From assembly GCA_021234535.1 (NCBI GenBank), contig CM037829.1:33727976-33791975 (forward strand): a stretch of 64,000 nt of DNA, in the 5' to 3' direction. A program made the position numbers and the translations under genes. The notes beneath the pieces are model-generated. The model saw nothing but the letters and a program-made list of their open reading frames with translations, ran no database searches and was not told the origin of the DNA. How positions within the stretch are numbered: the first letter of the stretch is position 1; each line of letters begins with the position of its first letter. The stretch is from Stichopus chloronotus (Eukaryota; Echinodermata; Holothuroidea; Aspidochirotida; Stichopodidae). Of this stretch, positions 50,923 through 62,805 are shown piece after piece.

Positions 50923-53475
50923 TTGTGTTGGGCTATATTGGATATTAGTTTGGTTAGGGATTTTTATTTTTGGTGTGAGGGGGAGGGGTCTGGATTACAG
51001 GGCATCTTATGGGGCTTAGCCCTTAAACTTGTTATGTTAAGTTGTATACTTGGGCCTATCGACTATTCAAAACATAGGTCTAGAATTTTAGCCTTCACAT
51101 TAAAGCACTAATATTCATAAAATTTATTTACATCAAATCAAGGCCCCTAAATGTCTTAAGATCATCCACACCACAGTGAAGAGGTCACCATCTGTGAGGG
51201 ATTCAACGTTTCTTCTGTGGTAGAATGTAATTGTCGACCTACTAACATAGGGCTTAGTTGGTGTGCTTGGTTATTTAAATATTGTTGTTAAAGTAAAGGC
51301 TGATAGGAATAAAGGTGAATCTAATTATGAACTTAATTCTGTAGCCCTCTGTTGCCTTTCTATAGTGCATGTGTCATTGTGTGATGTTATGACACTTGAA
51401 AGTCTGAGAAAATGTTCAGCCTGACTCCTCTACCTTGGAAAAGCTCCTGTAGATGCCTTAATTAGCTATTAATCCATTTGCTTATATCAAAGCATAAAGA
51501 GAAATAAGTGGTGTATTTAACATTTCTAGCTAGTATAGTCACCTAGCCTTCATATTTCTGAGGTGGGAATTAATTGTGGCCACTTCTGACTAGAAAATTT
51601 AAGAAAAAAATATTGTGCAGCTGCAACAGAGATTTGCAACAGGAAGTTCAAACTACAGAAAATTCTGTTTTTTTTTTTTTTTGCAGAGGCAAAAGATTAA
51701 ATGCTGTTTCTTTTTACAGCGTGCTTGTTAGTTTCTACTAGAACTTAATAATTCTACAAATAACTCACTGAAAGAAAAAAAGGCAAAATCATCTTGTTTA
51801 CTCTTGTAAATTACACCCTGTAGGGAGTGAGCAGTAAGGGAAACTAGCACAGTTGATCAGTGAAAAGCATAGCACCACCAGTTTTTTTTTTTACACTTAT
51901 CAATGCCTACAGGCCTACACGTAAATTTCAAAAGAGTAGTATCCTTCTTGACTTTTAAGTGAGTCATATTTTAGTAAACCAAAATTAAAATTTTCCAGCA
52001 GAGATTTTTTTAACAAGAAGTGAAAAACTGAGCAAAGAAAAAAGTTTTATTGTTAAGGGCACATACATAGGGTACTGTGCTATGGTGACTAACAACATGA
52101 CACAGCTGGAGAAGAATGTCAGCTTTTAGGATTGTATATAGGACAACATTTCTATGAAAAAACATGCTGGGTACACTTATTGATCCAGACACAATTGATC
52201 ATGATGTACAATCCCAGAAGAAGCCTCTAAAGAAGTTTAAGTTTCTCGCCTAGCCTTAACAATTGTATTACTAAAAATACACAACAATATGCTAGTTACA
52301 GTATTTCAGTGTTTGCTCCCGAGAGAATAACTTGACAAATTTGATTTTTGTGTTTAAACTTTCTTGAATGTTATAATAGGGTTCCTAATTTGAATGATTC
52401 CCTCATAAATTATTCTATTTACTTGTATAAATAAAAGGAATTGGCATATTCAAATTCAATTTGAAATGAGAATTTGCAATTACTGTATCATTTTTATTCT
52501 TTGATAGCTGAGCAACTCTGCCCAGGACCTAGGGCATGTAACACTTGATCCATACAAAATATTTACTTAACTCTATTAAATGCAAAGATTATTTTTACTT
52601 GAAATAAATTTTTAAAATAGTTCAAGGGTAGTGTAAAATATTCTTCAAGAAATAAAGTTTCTCTATGTGGGAAAGGTGTTGAATTTTGCCCTGAAAAAAA
52701 TTCTGATCAACTATGCTCTCCCGATTTGTCTCAAGTTTTTTTAAAAAAATTTCTTAATATTACCATCCCTTTTTTGCTCTCTCAAGTATTTTCCATAATG
52801 TTCCTGTACAGTGCATCAAATATTGAAGGTAAACCTAACAAGGGAGTTGCTATGTCAAATAGCAACTCTGCGATCTAACAGCTAACAGAGCTGCTGTTAT
52901 AATTGCAGTATGCATGTGTGCATGTACCAGTAAGTGTGGTAGGTTGACATGAAACCATGAAGCTGCATGATGCCAAAGGGTGCACACTTTGTTATGAATA
53001 ACCACACAACTTGGTATATAAATACAGTGGGGTGCAGTCACAGGAATTGCTGTGAAAATGTTTGGGGCAATTAGAGAGACAGTTCAGAGGAAAATGTTAC
53101 GTAAAATGTGAATGCAAGCAAGATAAATCCCTTTGAATTTCTGTCTGAGAGGGACTGGTTGATGGATACTGGGTGGCTCTACCAATTGCAAGTTGAAAGC
53201 ACTCACTCACTAGCTCAGGAATAGTCAAATTTTCCCCATGGGTTTTAGAGAGAATGAGCTGTTTTGAAGTCCATGGCGCATTGCAATACTATGGGAGTAC
53301 TATCAATACTTCAGTATAGTTGGCCTACAGGGAAGATATGATACCAAATGTCTGTGAGGTAGTGCCCAAAACCTGTGAGGTGGTTGCCTCCTCCCAAAAT
53401 GGCAATTGCGATTAAAATAATATACTGAATGCAATCAAACTTTTTTTTTTCTGTCTGTCTTAAAACTTTATGAAG
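50923..53475. other. AT-rich spacer upstream of the P-like transposase relic
   Basis: Several T-tracts occur (51669, 51879) but no gene was recognised. The first half of the THAP domain and the 5' end of the P-like element should lie here if preserved; I could not find a convincing start exon or terminal inverted repeat. Confidence 0.45.
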
Positions 53476-53658
53476 ATTTCCCAAGACCATGAAAGAAGAG
53501 TGGATGAAGGCTGCAGGGCTTCCTAAAAGAAGTCGGCCCAGAGACGATGTTACTGTATGCTCTGAGCATGTTCATGAAGATTGGTTTTCAATAACACCTA
53601 CAGTACTGAACGACGGTGCCTGTCGAAGAACAGCATACCAAATAAAAATCTTGGCCAG
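53476..53658 (+). pseudogene. P-like transposase fragment 1: THAP domain (C-terminal half)
   Basis: The frame reads RFPKTMKEEWMKAAGLPKR and then VTVCSEHVHEDWF, matching the THAP pattern FP...W...VCSEHF..D.F. The zinc-binding Cys and His of CSEH are present. The first Cys pair would be on a missing upstream exon. The start follows a pyrimidine tract and ATGAAG; the end is CCAG/GTGCAG. Confidence 0.75.
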
Positions 53659-55320
53659 GTGCAGTATTATAGGGTACCAAGTCTAAAATAGCACAACTAT
53701 TACAAGGGTTGCAAAATAGAACCCTTTGCTCCCCCATTCTCTTTGTGGGAGGATAGTGTGGGCACAGTCCACTCTTTGTGCTACAAAAGAAAACTTTTGT
53801 CTTCGTTATGAACTAATCATCAAAAGACGGCAATCTCTGTGCTAAGATATTTGTTTACCTGTTAGCTCTTTCGTATCAAAATATAGGCCTATTGTCGAAT
53901 AATTTTGGTTCAAAATGTTGCATTTAGTGCAGGCCACACTACAGGGATTGCAGATCAGATCACAGTCCAATTTTTAAGAGTTTCACTGTGTTTTAAATCT
54001 ACTCCATCCCTGGTCAGAAAGAGCCAAATATTTGCCAACTTGTGTTAAGGTATGATTCACATCAAAGTACTATTAAAACTAAATTTAGACTAAATATTTG
54101 GTGACGTTACAGCTTTAATAGGACGGGCATACAAAAATCAGATCATTTTCCAACAAATAACGTTCTGCTGGGTGATATAAGTTGTATGTAGTGGTAGCAG
54201 GACAGTTTATCCTGAAACAAACTAGGATAAGGTATTGACATGGCATGACTGCACCCTTGGAACAAAGTCTAAATAAAAGTGTTGGTCCAATTTAAAAAAA
54301 ATTGAACCGGTCTTAGGATTGAAAATTGCTGTAGTGTGACCCGCCCTTTACTCAGTTTTCTGTTTGTTTGATTCTTAAGTCTGTTGTGTAGTAATTTTAG
54401 TATGTTGTTAATCATATTTTTACCTCAATTATTGCTATGTTTTACATTTAATTGTTCCAAATAAAGTGTACTGTAATTAATACCAACCATTTTCTGTATT
54501 AAACTACTGTCAGGCTACTAATCCCAGACAAGGTTTATAGCAGACCGAAACTGCATTTCATGTATTTGATAACTTGTTCAGAGGGTGCTCCTAGCTTGGG
54601 GGCACAGCTGGACATGATGTTAATGGCTACCGACCCTCCTGAGGTAATTATGTTTCCGCTTGGTTAACATTCCTTTGGCAAACACAAAATATAAAAATTG
54701 TTTTCCAGGTATTATGTGATAAAAACAGCCATGCTTGTACCACAATCTGAATCCTTTATTTAAAAGTCAGTATCACTGAAATTTAATGACTCTTTCACCT
54801 AAGCTATTAAACTATGACATTGTAATTTGTGGTGCAGCTTAGCTGTCACTCTTAATGCTGCTTCAAATTTTACAAAACAAGACTACTGGAAGTACTTACA
54901 AACGTAGGTGCTATCCAACTGATCTGCCATACTGATTAAAGTAATTTGCTGTTAAGATAAAAGAAATCTTTCCTATTTTATGTATAGTTTTGTTTATAAA
55001 CATTGTACAAGTAAGTTATCAAAAGCCATCTCTGATGTTGTGACCCATTCTAATGCTTCTGATTACTCCATCTCCTCTTGTTGTAGGAACTTCTTTAATG
55101 TAGCACAACAAAACAGCTAGCATGTTAAATTACTGCTGAAGAATTATTTTGCTACAATTTATGGCAATCTTTCTCACACGATTTGAATCCACTACACCTC
55201 TTAATATCTTCCAAAGTAAACTTAAGGTCATAATTCTTAACATCAATTAACTCTATTTTACTGACCTAGATCTTGTCAGTGATTGTACAATCCACCCCTT
55301 TTGGTTTCTTTTCTGTAAAA

Positions 55321-55696
55321 ATGAAAATGGATCTCAAGGTATGGTGTTCATGCTCAGTGCATTGAATTCACACATTAAAACTCCAGTTGGTTATTTTTCA
55401 TGAAGTCAGTTACTGGGATAGATTTATCCACTCTTATTACTGAATGCCTCTGGAGGGCACACAATGATGCTAGTGCACACATTATCTGCATCACATGTGA
55501 TGGTCCAGCCAGCAACCAGACAATGGCTATATAGTTAGGAGCAAGCCTTCATCATGCAGCACTCCGAGGAACTTTCATCCACCCGGACTATGGATCTACT
55601 ATCTTTTATATGCCTGATGCAGTTCATATGATCAAGCTTCTCCGTGACACACTTACTAAGGCAAACAAGGAGCTGTTCTACGATGGAAACAAACAG
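55321..55696 (+). pseudogene. P-like transposase fragment 2: catalytic core, first two acids
   Basis: The segment first reads QGMVFMLSALNSHIKTPVGYF. A frame change in the T-run near 55393-55398 leads to KSVTGIDLSTLITECL and ICITCDGPASNQTMA. TAG at 55532 interrupts, then FYMPDAVHMIKLLRD and NKQ/GTAAGC follow. PVGYF, TCDG.ASN and D..HM.KL are hallmarks of P-element and THAP9 transposases. Confidence 0.8.
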
Positions 55697-56252
55697 GTAA
55701 GCTTCATTTACAAGAGTTTGTCATCATTTGCCCATACAAAATTGCTCCAAGGAGTTGAGTAGGATACAGGATCATATAATCCCAACTTTTCCTTTGTAAA
55801 TTACATTCATGTGCAGGACCAGTCTTCAATAATGCTCCTGAAAAGAAATAGGATAACAGATGAAAATGTACCACAACCAAAACAAATAATACATGAATGG
55901 AATGTTCAAATGATCCATTCATCAGCTGTGCAACAAAGAGCGGGGGGAAGGGGTTTACCCCAACATGGGCCCTAAATCTCCCAACCCCCAGTCTGCTCCT
56001 GGCGCAATAGGGTACTTAGTCTCACCATAATACTGTAGGCCTACATCTGAGTACTACAGTAGGGCAACAATGGTGCTAAAGCTCATAACTGCACTCTGTT
56101 TAACATTTATCAAAAGAAGGGGTTAAGCATCTTGCAATATTTCACAAGTTGGACCTTACAGTCCATTTTGGGCCTTGGATTCTGGACACCCTGAAGGCAC
56201 CACTATTAAACAAAAAATTATTATGACAAGTCATCAAAATTGTAAAAGCAAA

Positions 56253-56287
56253 TTTGTTGGAGTATGCAATTTGCATACTCCAACAAA
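56253..56287. repeat. Perfect 35-bp hairpin
   Basis: TTTGTTGGAGTATGCAA and its exact reverse complement are separated by a single T. It lies about 45 bp upstream of a 140-bp repeat block and may be one end of that insertion. Confidence 0.85.
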
Positions 56288-56329
56288 GACATCTTGAACC
56301 AGAACCTCCAAAAAACCATTAACATATCA

Positions 56330-56680
56330 GTGATCCCGGAAGACCTTTGACCTCCACCAAAACAACAGTGTTCTTCGGTTCACGATAACACATCTCCATA
56401 CTGGGTATGAAATCAATCCAAGCTTCCCACCTTTGAGATATCTTGTTGACACGGTTTTCAGATTTTTACCCCCTGGTGACCTTAGATGACCTTTAACTGC
56501 ATCGAAAATAAAAGGGTTCTTACTCTCAATATAAGGCATCTAAGTACCAAGTTTGAGAACTGTCAGTTTCTCCTCTTGAGATATCATGTTAACGAGCAAA
56601 GTGTCACAAACACACACATTCACGCACACGTGCACACACATACTTATGCCATCATGAATGCATAGGTTTCTTTTATCATC
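56330..56680 (+). repeat. 140-bp repeat family, two diverged units with CA tract
   Basis: GACCTTTGACCTCCACC near 56343, GAGATATCTTGTTGACACGG near 56434 and GAGATATCATGTTAACGAG near 56577 mark the units. A CA-rich tract (56608-56640) and ATCATGAATGCATAGG follow. It sits in an intron of the P-like relic. Confidence 0.75.
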
Positions 56681-57184
56681 GAAACCAAAAATGATATCAA
56701 TGTGCAGTCAGTGCATGAGGTCTATTGAAATAACAAATAAGAGGGCAATCCACGGAGTTGCGTATCTAATTGCCAACATGCATTGATTTCAACAGAGGGT
56801 CTGCACATGGGGACTTGTAATAGTTTACTGCAACCACATCTCACAGAGACCTCAATCATCAAGGACTGGATTCAGGACAGTGTTTTCTCTGATGACATGA
56901 AGCCCATTTATGACTTAAATTCAAGCTAAAAAAGGTGAATCTGAGGTGCATAGTGACAGATGCAGGAGTTTTTATAATGGGAGGCTTCCTTAGAGAACCA
57001 ATAATGAAGACCATACCTGACTTTGGGTAAGGCAAAGATCAAACTTTTGACATAAAAAAAATCCTATAATGTGGCTTGGAATAGCACCTTAGTGTACATT
57101 TAGAATAGCAATGATTTAGAAGTCCCTAGAATAGTTGAAAGCAGGAACCCAAGCTGTACACTCAACTTGTTAGCTACATTATTT

Positions 57185-57232
57185 GCATCAGCCAATGTGG
57201 AGGGAGGGGGGGGGGGGGGGGAGGGGAAGCAG
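57185..57232 (+). repeat. Long G-tract
   Basis: GGAGGGAGGGG runs into a stretch of more than 15 G with one A, followed by GAGGGGAAG. It could fold as a G-quadruplex on the plus strand. Other G- or C-tracts lie near 412, 21463, 30249, 31695, 36018, 38548, 43335, 47041, 48828, 60292 and 63853. Confidence 0.8.
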
Positions 57233-57699
57233 GCACTAGGTTGTCTGATTGCTGGCCTGTGGGAGAGGGCTAAGGGGAGGGGGATGGTGTCCCTACATGC
57301 AATCTGTAGCCACATACGCTACCTTTTTGAGTAAAATTTGTGTGACAAATTTTACATAATTTGGGGGCCTGAAAACCCGCAGTGTTTTACTTTAAAGACC
57401 ATGGGCCTAAGTGCCGTACTGTTTTGATGATAAAAGTAATATACAGGTAAGGTTAAAAGGACTTGAAAGAAAGAAAATCTGACAGTTCGAGAGCCACAAC
57501 TTGTAATGATATTTTGGTTCTTGTGATAGGGTATTATAACAAAAGACCTATCACTGGTTCAAAACAGACCTCATTCTACCCCTACTGGCTACACCAATGA
57601 ATGGCCCTGTGTTCTGAAATTATCAATAATTTTTGAAATCCTGTGCAACCTATCAAATATTTCCATGCTTCCAGTCTCACTGCTATAGTATCATTAGTT

Positions 57700-57895
57700 T
57701 CATGAAATACTCTTGTAAGCAAAATTTTCAGGGTTTGACCCCTGTGACCCCAGATGACTCTACCAAAAACATTAGATTTCATGCCCTTTATATGGGGTAT
57801 CTATGTACCAACTTTAAAAACCATCAGTTTCCCTTCATCAGTAAAATATTGCGCACAGAGGCTAAGCATCACATGCACACACAATCATGACCGCA
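57700..57895 (+). repeat. 140-bp repeat family, single degraded unit
   Basis: TTGACCCCTGTGACCCCAGATGACTC, ACATTAGATTTCATGCCCTTTATATGGGG and a short CACATGCACACACA tract with GACCGCATAGCTTTC reproduce the family order. It lies about 115 bp before fragment 3 of the P-like relic. No DR1 motif is intact. Confidence 0.6.
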
Positions 57896-58009
57896 TAGCT
57901 TTCTCTTTTATCAAAACCAAAGAAGGGCACTGCAGATACTTTGGGTACAGCAGATTGCATGACTTTGCACAGACTCAGTCCTAAAATGTATTTTACTTAT
58001 GCTTTTCAG

Positions 58010-58246
58010 GTCAAGTTGCACTACATCAAACGGCTGCAAGAAGTCCAACACAAGGAAGGGCTAAGAGCCGGAAACAGACTCACAAAATCACGTATTGACT
58101 TTGAATGGCAAAAAAATGAAAGTCGGACTTGCAGTGCAAACGTTAAGTCTTTCTGTGGCATCTGCACTAGATTTCATGAGGAATCTTCCACACCCAGACT
58201 TTGCAGAGAGCCAGGATACATCATCATGGACCAAACAAATTGACAG
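58010..58246 (+). pseudogene. P-like transposase fragment 3
   Basis: After acceptor GCTTTTCAG the frame reads VKLHYIKRLQEVQHKEGLR, then AGNRLTKSRIDFEWQK. A shift at the A7 run (58110-58116) gives MKVGLAVQTLSLSVASALDF. These match the GNKLT..HI and KM.V.LA.QTLS.SVA.AL blocks of P-superfamily transposases. The donor is GACAG/GTTGAA. Confidence 0.82.
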
Positions 58247-58604
58247 GTTGAACATTACTGAAATTTTGTATAAACATCATTAGTACAGTAGATCATATTT
58301 TTCAACGATGGAAATGTCCTCTTTTTATAGTGGATAAAACTTCGTATTATCAAATGTTCTTTTACCAACAGTACACACTTGAATGGGTCTGAATATTAAG
58401 CAGCTAATAAAACTTTTACTTAATTTCTTACTAAAAGCCAGTTAATCCAATCATGCAGGAGGTTGTTGCCTCAAAACAAAAATGCGGAACAAAAAAACAA
58501 CTTCATGTGCATTCAGATGGGTATAAGCATTCTGTATAAAGTTTTACTCACCACCGGGTACAGCATACTTTGCATGACAAATTTCTCTCTTCCTTATTCT
58601 CTAG

Positions 58605-58857
58605 ACTCTTCGATCTTCTTAATTCAAGTAGTATTTTTGCCAAGGTTCCAAAGCTCCGCTAAAAGAGGAACATAGATCAGAATGGGAGCCATTTCTTAAG
58701 AAGATAAAAGAAATGTTACTAAACATGACAGACAGCAACAGGCAGAAACTATGCCAAGGTGCAACAAAGATGGCTTTTGTGGTCCTAGCCCTCAGACATT
58801 GATGCCATCATAAGAATGTCCAGAATTCTACTCTCTGGCCCAGTCCCCACCAATGAG
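58605..58857 (+). pseudogene. P-like transposase fragment 4
   Basis: The exon joins fragment 3 in phase to read IDRLFDLLNSSSIFAKVP. After a TAA at 58660 another frame continues EEHRSEWEPFLKKIKEML and KMAFVVLALR, then a third frame ends SRILLSGPVPTNE/GTAATT. DR.FD.LNS is a P-superfamily hallmark. The exon is flanked by two near-identical 52-bp direct repeats (58532-58584 and 58877-58928). Confidence 0.75.
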
Positions 58858-58924
58858 GTAATTTAGTGTTTTCCTTCTGTATAAAGTTTAACTCACCACT
58901 GGGTACAGCATACTTTGCATGACA

Positions 58925-59215
58925 AATTACTGCAATTGAAAGATCCGAGCGTAGCGGCACGATCGGTTGGCGCGGAGCATACAAGAAAGTTTTTGCTGCT
59001 GGGGGGGGGGATGCTTTCCCCGGAAAATTGTGAAATCTGTAGATCTCCTGCAATCTGGAGCATTTAAGAAGACCTTAAAAGACCTTCCAAGGGGAGGGGG
59101 TGCAAACTCGTGAAGACTATCTAAGCGGAGCGCCACTATCGGTTGGCGCGGAGCGTACAAGAAAATTTTGGGTTTTACAAACCCCCCAGATGGCCGGAAA
59201 TAGCCCTTCCCAAGT
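58925..59215. repeat. Two direct copies of a GGTTGGCGCGGAGC repeat
   Basis: CGAGCGTAGCGGCACGATCG with GTTGGCGCGGAGCATACAAG (about 58945) recurs as GCGGAGCGCCACTATCG with GTTGGCGCGGAGCGTACAAG (about 59128), roughly 180 bp apart. The GC-rich composition stands out from its AT-rich surroundings. It is probably a short mobile repeat inside an intron of the P-like relic. Confidence 0.65.
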
Positions 59216-60839
59216 TTTTTCAGCTGCATGAACCCAGCCTTGAAATATAAATCTCATGTCTACAATTTCTCAATTACTGAGAAAATAATTAGTCTGTGAA
59301 AATGAAGCAATGCCGAGATGAGCATTCAAAGAAACGTTTGGCTCTACAAAATACTCAGATAGATGAAAACTGCCCTTCCTGGGTGTTTAACATGCAGACA
59401 TACATGCTCCCAACCCTGCATTCCACCCCTGCCTTGGTAGGCCTACCACATAAATTGAGGGAATTACTATTTAGCGATATCGCGGGGGAAAAAAAGCAAA
59501 AATGAGGTCAAGCAGGGTCGCCCTGTTCGCCCTACTTTACCTGGCTATGCCTATGCTCCAGGGTATTTCTGGCGAAGTCCTAAAAAAAAAATACCACAAT
59601 ATGGCCAGGGGGGCGATGGGCTCCATCGCCCCTCCTTGGCTACGCGCCTGAGTAGAAACTTTGGTAGTCGTGGCGGTTTGAACAGGGCTTAAAATGCACC
59701 GACTGCACCCGACTACAATTGAACATATTTAATCGGGCCACGGCTTACGACACAACTGAACTCTAGTCGTGGAACCGGTCACACCGCCACGACCACAGCA
59801 GACACGGTGGGTGGTCGCTGTCGTGTCGCAGCTTGTCGTGGCAGTGTGTCCCAGGCTTTTTATTGTATCTAGTTCAATGATATCCACAGCCACAATGACA
59901 TAACCATGCATGCGCGTTTTTTAGCTTACTATCTCATCACCCCACATAGTATATGTATCTAGTGAAGATAAATTACGGTCAGTTTGGGCCTGTATACATT
60001 TTATGACATAAAGTGGAGAGGTTTTATCTTCCGGCTAAAAGTGAATGATATGTCAAGATAAAAAAATATTTCATAGCTGACCCTTCAAACACATGGCTGG
60101 AAAAAAATGGACCTCCCTCAACTTGGGGTGGGTCGTTCGAACACTCCGACCCCCCTGGCTACGTGCCTGTATTCCCTCAAGTTTACCTATATACATACAG
60201 TAGGCCTATTTGATACTAATCATGTCAATTCCCGCTTATTTCTGATATTTTCAGCAAGATATGCAGTATTTAAAAAAAAATGGGGAATGTAAGGGGGGGG
60301 GCATGGCCCAATAGGCCCCCCTGTGTACGCTGGTGGCTGCACTCCCCAAAGTTGGCCTGCAGGCCTCTTGCAGTTAGTGGAAGGTATGAAAATGGGGCTG
60401 CAGAAGGTTCTTAGTAGTGTCCTTGAAGTCCGAAATTTCCAATAATAAATCTTTACCTAGTATATATAGCACTTCACCTCTGACCCCAGGCAAGATGGCT
60501 TTTGGAGAACAATGTGCATGTACAACATTGTAGAAGGGTACTGTTTCCTGATTAACACAAAGTATCTCCTGGTTGCACCAAAAACGAGGGAACCAGGAGA
60601 CACATGTTGGTTGAAAGTGACCCCTGGTTCAACTTACCTTAAATTCACCCTTTGCTTGCTGTCCTTGTGGTGTTGACAATTACAATTTCTGTGAGATCTA
60701 AATGCCCCATGGCATCATTTTCACATCCTTTAAAGAGTCTGGAAAAGCAACAAAATTAACCAGGAAGCCAAAAACATGAATTATCCACATGACAAGTATG
60801 AGATCAATTGCAATTATTGCTCTTGAAACACCACATTAG

Positions 60840-61481
60840 TAAGCCTTTAACCCAAAAGCAATAGGGATCACCTACCCAGTATGGCCAACCCACACATCAA
60901 GTATGTCATCAGTCAACATTACCCTTCTGGAGATAAAGTGTTAGCAAGGTTTGACCTCAGGTGACCTCAAATGACCTTTGACCTCCAGTAAACTCCAGCA
61001 AAAACAAAAGGAGTCTTCTACTTAGTGTATACAATCCACACATCAAGTATGACATCAGTCAAGGTTAGACTCCTGGAGATATTGTGTTTACACATTTTTA
61101 CAGTTTGACCTCTGGTGATCTCAAATGACCTCTTGTGATCTCAAATGATCCTTGATCTTGACCAAAAACAATTGAGATCTTCTGCTCAATATGACTAACC
61201 CACACACCAAGTATGACATCAGTCACAGTTACACTTCTAGAAATATTGTGTTCACATTGTTTTCCCACTTTGACCTCTGGTGACCTCAAATGACCTTTGA
61301 CGTCCACCAAAAACAATAGGGATCATCTACTTACTATGCCACACACCAAGTATGAGATCATTCATGGTTACCCTTCTTGAGATATTGTGTTTACAAGAAG
61401 TGTCACATACACCCACACATACACGCGCACACACACACGACATCACCATCTCATAGATTCCTTGTGCCTTCAGCAAGGAAT
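60840..61481 (+). repeat. 140-bp tandem repeat array with CA tract and hairpin
   Basis: Four units are marked by GAGATATTGTGTTTAC-like cores near 60930, 61075, 61240 and 61379. A perfect TGACCTTTGACCT lies at 60972 and near-matches elsewhere. A CA tract (61400-61440), CACCATCTCATAG and a hairpin (ATTCCTTG at 61457-61464, CAAGGAAT at 61474-61481) close it. This is the mirror image of the order at 27384-28210, so it is one family with a defined end. Confidence 0.85.
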
Positions 61482-61793
61482 AAAAAATGGCACTTGTAAT
61501 AGCTCATATCTTGGTCTTTCAGATGGAGTTCATATGGTTTGAAAATTACAGCCTTATGTGATAAGCTATTACATCAACTTCCACCTGTACCCAAGATAAA
61601 GAAGTGTTCCCATTTATCATGACAAATTACACTTCTTAAGATAGAGTATACAGTCAGAAAGCCACTTAAGGCAATCCTGGATAAATATTCCACATAAACT
61701 TCAAGCAAACTGATTGTAAGGAAACAACGGTCAGTTTAAAATTCAACTTTTCTTTACACTTTCGTTTATTTGTTGACATACATATTATCCCAG

Positions 61794-61962
61794 GACCATT
61801 TGGAGCTATTCTTCAATGCTGTCAGGAAAAGGGGAGGATGGAGCAATAACCCCTCAGCTTTCCAGTTCAGATCTGCCCACTACAAACAGTTAACTAACAA
61901 GCAGATCAAACCAGATTCCTCTTGATCATGTCAACATCTGATTGTCGATGATTCATTTAAAG
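61794..61962 (+). pseudogene. P-like transposase fragment 5: last catalytic acids
   Basis: After acceptor CATATTATCCCAG the frame reads DHLELFFNAVRKRGGWSNNP and SAFQFRSAHYKQL, then meets TGA at 61923. The D-H-L-E block, with GGW.NNP.A.QF..A, is diagnostic for P-element and THAP9 transposases and contains the last active-site acid. The short exon expected just before it (ending LSQ) was not found. Confidence 0.88.
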
Positions 61963-62124
61963 GTTGGTGCTTCCTCAGTGTTATAAAGTATAAACTACAA
62001 TTTTGTGACTAATTCGTTTAAAATGCACATATACAGCAACTGTGTACAAACAAACTTTGCCATACTCTGCTTCATTTACAAAATGTTACTCAAAGTAATT
62101 TAAAAACTCTCTGCCTTTCTATAG

Positions 62125-62805
62125 TGTGTGCAGAAGATGTTTCAAGGAAACTGGTTAGATGTACAGCAGAATGGGCCAATGAAAATGCTGCAACATCTCA
62201 CAAAAATGATGATAATGGCGAAGACGAAGATAATAAAAATGGAGAAGAAACCATAACTCTACATGGTGTAGATAATATCACACTTAGTCCATTTAAGGAA
62301 AATGTTGTGGTTTACATTTCAGGCTTTGTTGTGCATAGACTGACAAACTACAAAAATATTGCATTTGAGTGTGTTGCATGCAAATCAGCACTTGTATCCA
62401 CAGAAAAGCCTCAGTCAAGAGCTTTTCAGATAATGTAAAGAACAGAGGGGGTCTTACCTATCCCACAACAGATGTTGTGAAAATTGGGCTAGAAACTGAG
62501 AGAATCTTGAATCAACATGTGCTCATTAATGATCAATCTCCAATAGGTTCCCAGTACAGCATCCCAGAGAGCTGTGTCTTCAAATTCACATGAAGGTCCG
62601 ACAACTTCCTCTGTTCAGTAATTTGAATGACCATTTCCTTGAAACAGAAGTTAGAAACAACCATTAGGGTAATTTGCTCAATTTGATCAGCCAAATGTAT
62701 CTCAATATTCGTTTTCATCTCTGGGCTAAATCATACAGTTCAGAAATGATTGGCACAAAAATTAGGCAACACCTGAATGAAACAGTACATTTTAAGAACC
62801 AGTAG
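62125..62805 (+). pseudogene. P-like transposase fragment 6: C-terminal domain
   Basis: After acceptor CTTTCTATAG the frame contains an acidic linker and then ENVVVYISGFVVHRL, CVACKSAL. After a frame change it continues NVKNRGGLTYPTTDVV; after another, FSNLNDHFLETEVRNNH, a TAG near 62662, and LISQMYLNIRFH to the final TAG at 62803. YI.GFV...L, C..C...L, KNRGGL.YP..DV and NH...L...I...Y..IR all fit the P/THAP9 C-terminus. Confidence 0.85.

Larger units (their letters stand above)
53476..62805 (+). pseudogene. P-element/THAP9-type transposase, decayed
   Basis: Six fragments occur in the order of a P-superfamily transposase: 53476-53658 (second half of THAP DNA-binding domain), about 55321-55696, 58010-58246, 58605-58857, 61794-61962 and 62125-62805. 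Most borders look like splice sites. Known catalytic acids of this RNase-H-like family can be located: Asp in ITCDG, Asp in MPDAVHMIK, and Asp/Glu in DHLELFF. Damage includes a frameshift near 55395, stops at 55532, 61923 and about 62662, and frameshifts near 58110, 58660, 58790, 62425 and 62585. The region before the catalytic core is missing or unrecognised. It is a fossil DNA transposon, not a working gene, unless several breaks are sequencing errors. Two 140-bp repeat blocks lie in its introns. Confidence 0.85.

Noticed and set aside
54520..54641. Possible extra exon of the P-like transposase (acceptor near 54511, donor GAG/GTAATT)
   Set aside because: The frame (ending LDMMLMATDPPE) does not match any P-superfamily block I know, so it was not included.
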